From Flavobacteriales bacterium (GTDB taxonomy: Bacteria > Bacteroidota > Bacteroidia > Flavobacteriales > Schleiferiaceae), in contig PAND01000004.1 in the NCBI GenBank assembly GCA_002707525.1, positions 35,746-99,745 of the forward strand: a DNA stretch of 64,000 nucleotides. Direction: 5' to 3'. This document shows, in pieces, positions 63,719 to 64,000 of this stretch; position 1 is the stretch's first letter, and each line of letters opens with the position of its first letter. Below the pieces are notes generated by a model. It saw nothing but the letters and a program-made list of their open reading frames with translations, ran no database searches and was not told where the DNA came from. The translations under genes and the position numbers were made by a program.

Positions 63719-64000
63719 ACGTTCTTGTACAATTTAGACATGAAATAGATGTGAGGGAGACTGAGTGCACTGAGAAAAATTAAGAAATAGCTCGACCATT
63801 GCCATAGAGATGTTCTGTCAAATTGAAAGAAGACAAGAAAAATGATGATTGCTGCTGCAGTAAATGGCAATGCTTTGATAAACATGCTGCTGTGAGACCA
63901 ACCTTCGGAATTTTTTAAGTGATTCCACCCTGTTAGACTATGTTGTAAAATAAAGTATGTTCCAAAACTTATCACTAGTGATAATTGAGTGCTTAAAGCC
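63715..64000 (-). CDS. blh: Brp/Blh-family beta-carotene 15,15'-dioxygenase, C-terminal part
   Basis: Truncated by the right edge; 94 C-terminal residues are visible and the frame stays open to the end, so the GTG at 63975 is not the start. The helices and motifs FGTYFILQHSLTGWNHL and FLSALSLPHIYFMSKLY correspond to the C-terminal end of Brp/Blh proteins (ATYFCFIHS... and ...TVPHM in known marine members, from memory). Blh cleaves beta-carotene into two retinals and usually accompanies proteorhodopsin. Partial, so recognition is strong but not absolute. Confidence 0.78.
   Translation of the reverse strand, partial: ALSTQLSLVISFGTYFILQHSLTGWNHLKNSEGWSHSSMFIKALPFTAAAIIIFLVFFQFDRTSLWQWSSYFLIFLSALSLPHIYFMSKLYKNV

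Noticed and set aside
63715-63975. Complete 86-aa gene starting with GTG at 63975
   Set aside because: The frame remains open upstream to the window edge with family-like residues, so this is the 3' part of a longer blh gene.
1-64000. CRISPR arrays, prophage, integron, tRNA or rRNA genes
   Set aside because: No regularly spaced repeats, phage structural genes, integrase, cloverleaf or rRNA-like stretch was seen when reading the spacers; a tRNA/ncRNA covariance search was not possible.

Overview
This window is a gene-dense stretch of bacterial chromosome at roughly 40% GC, almost certainly from a marine member of the Bacteroidota, order Flavobacteriales (Cryomorphaceae/Schleiferiaceae-like). 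The signs are Bacteroidota promoter -7 boxes (TAnnTTTG) upstream of many genes, no obvious Shine-Dalgarno sites, a complete BatA-E aerotolerance operon, a SUF operon, HMG-CoA synthase of the mevalonate route, a HU-SPOR protein, DUF6427/DUF6341 and DUF2480 proteins, and a Brp/Blh carotene dioxygenase at the right edge. The species assignment is inference.

Layout. 1-3.8 kb: the tail of an effector-binding-domain protein, a terminator, and the sdhC-sdhA-sdhB operon (minus strand). 3.9-12.2 kb: Xaa-Pro aminopeptidase and alpha/beta hydrolase, glutamate dehydrogenase, dprA, a HU-like/SPOR membrane protein, acyl-CoA thioesterase, a heptosyltransferase-like GT9 enzyme and small membrane proteins. 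12.2-21.1 kb (minus): purD, then secA - MMPL exporter - rfbA - polyprenyl synthase packed with 1-3 bp gaps. 21.5-27.1 kb: ridA - ileS - traR/dksA-like - lspA - pdeM. 27.2-35.1 kb: the moxR-bat operon. 35.1-36.7 kb: a small hypothetical gene and thiL. 36.7-44.7 kb: sufA-B-C-D-S-E-T, then HMG-CoA synthase and a DUF2480 protein. 44.7-48 kb: two paralogous membrane histidine kinases flanking an outer-membrane protein gene. 48-53.9 kb: tyrosine/homogentisate catabolism (hmgA, hppD, fahA) followed by the acetoacetate CoA-transferase pair. 53.9-59.5 kb: a tripartite RND efflux system. 59.5-64 kb: polA, a membrane metallophosphoesterase, and the 3' end of blh.

How the genes work together. Homogentisate catabolism yields fumarate and acetoacetate. 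The CoA-transferase next door activates acetoacetate at the expense of succinyl-CoA, and succinate dehydrogenase feeds the respiratory chain. The mevalonate gene, the prenyl synthase and the beta-carotene cleavage enzyme fit a retinal-producing, probably rhodopsin-bearing, marine bacterium. Most of the window is core genome: I see no prophage, integron, CRISPR array, rRNA/tRNA or intact insertion sequence, and no clear undescribed defence system. The least ordinary items are a BatB-BatC fusion that keeps an internal signal-peptide-like segment, the kinase/outer-membrane-protein/kinase cassette, the HU-TM-SPOR protein, the symmetric thiL/suf divergent promoter, and a homogentisate cluster lacking maleylacetoacetate isomerase.
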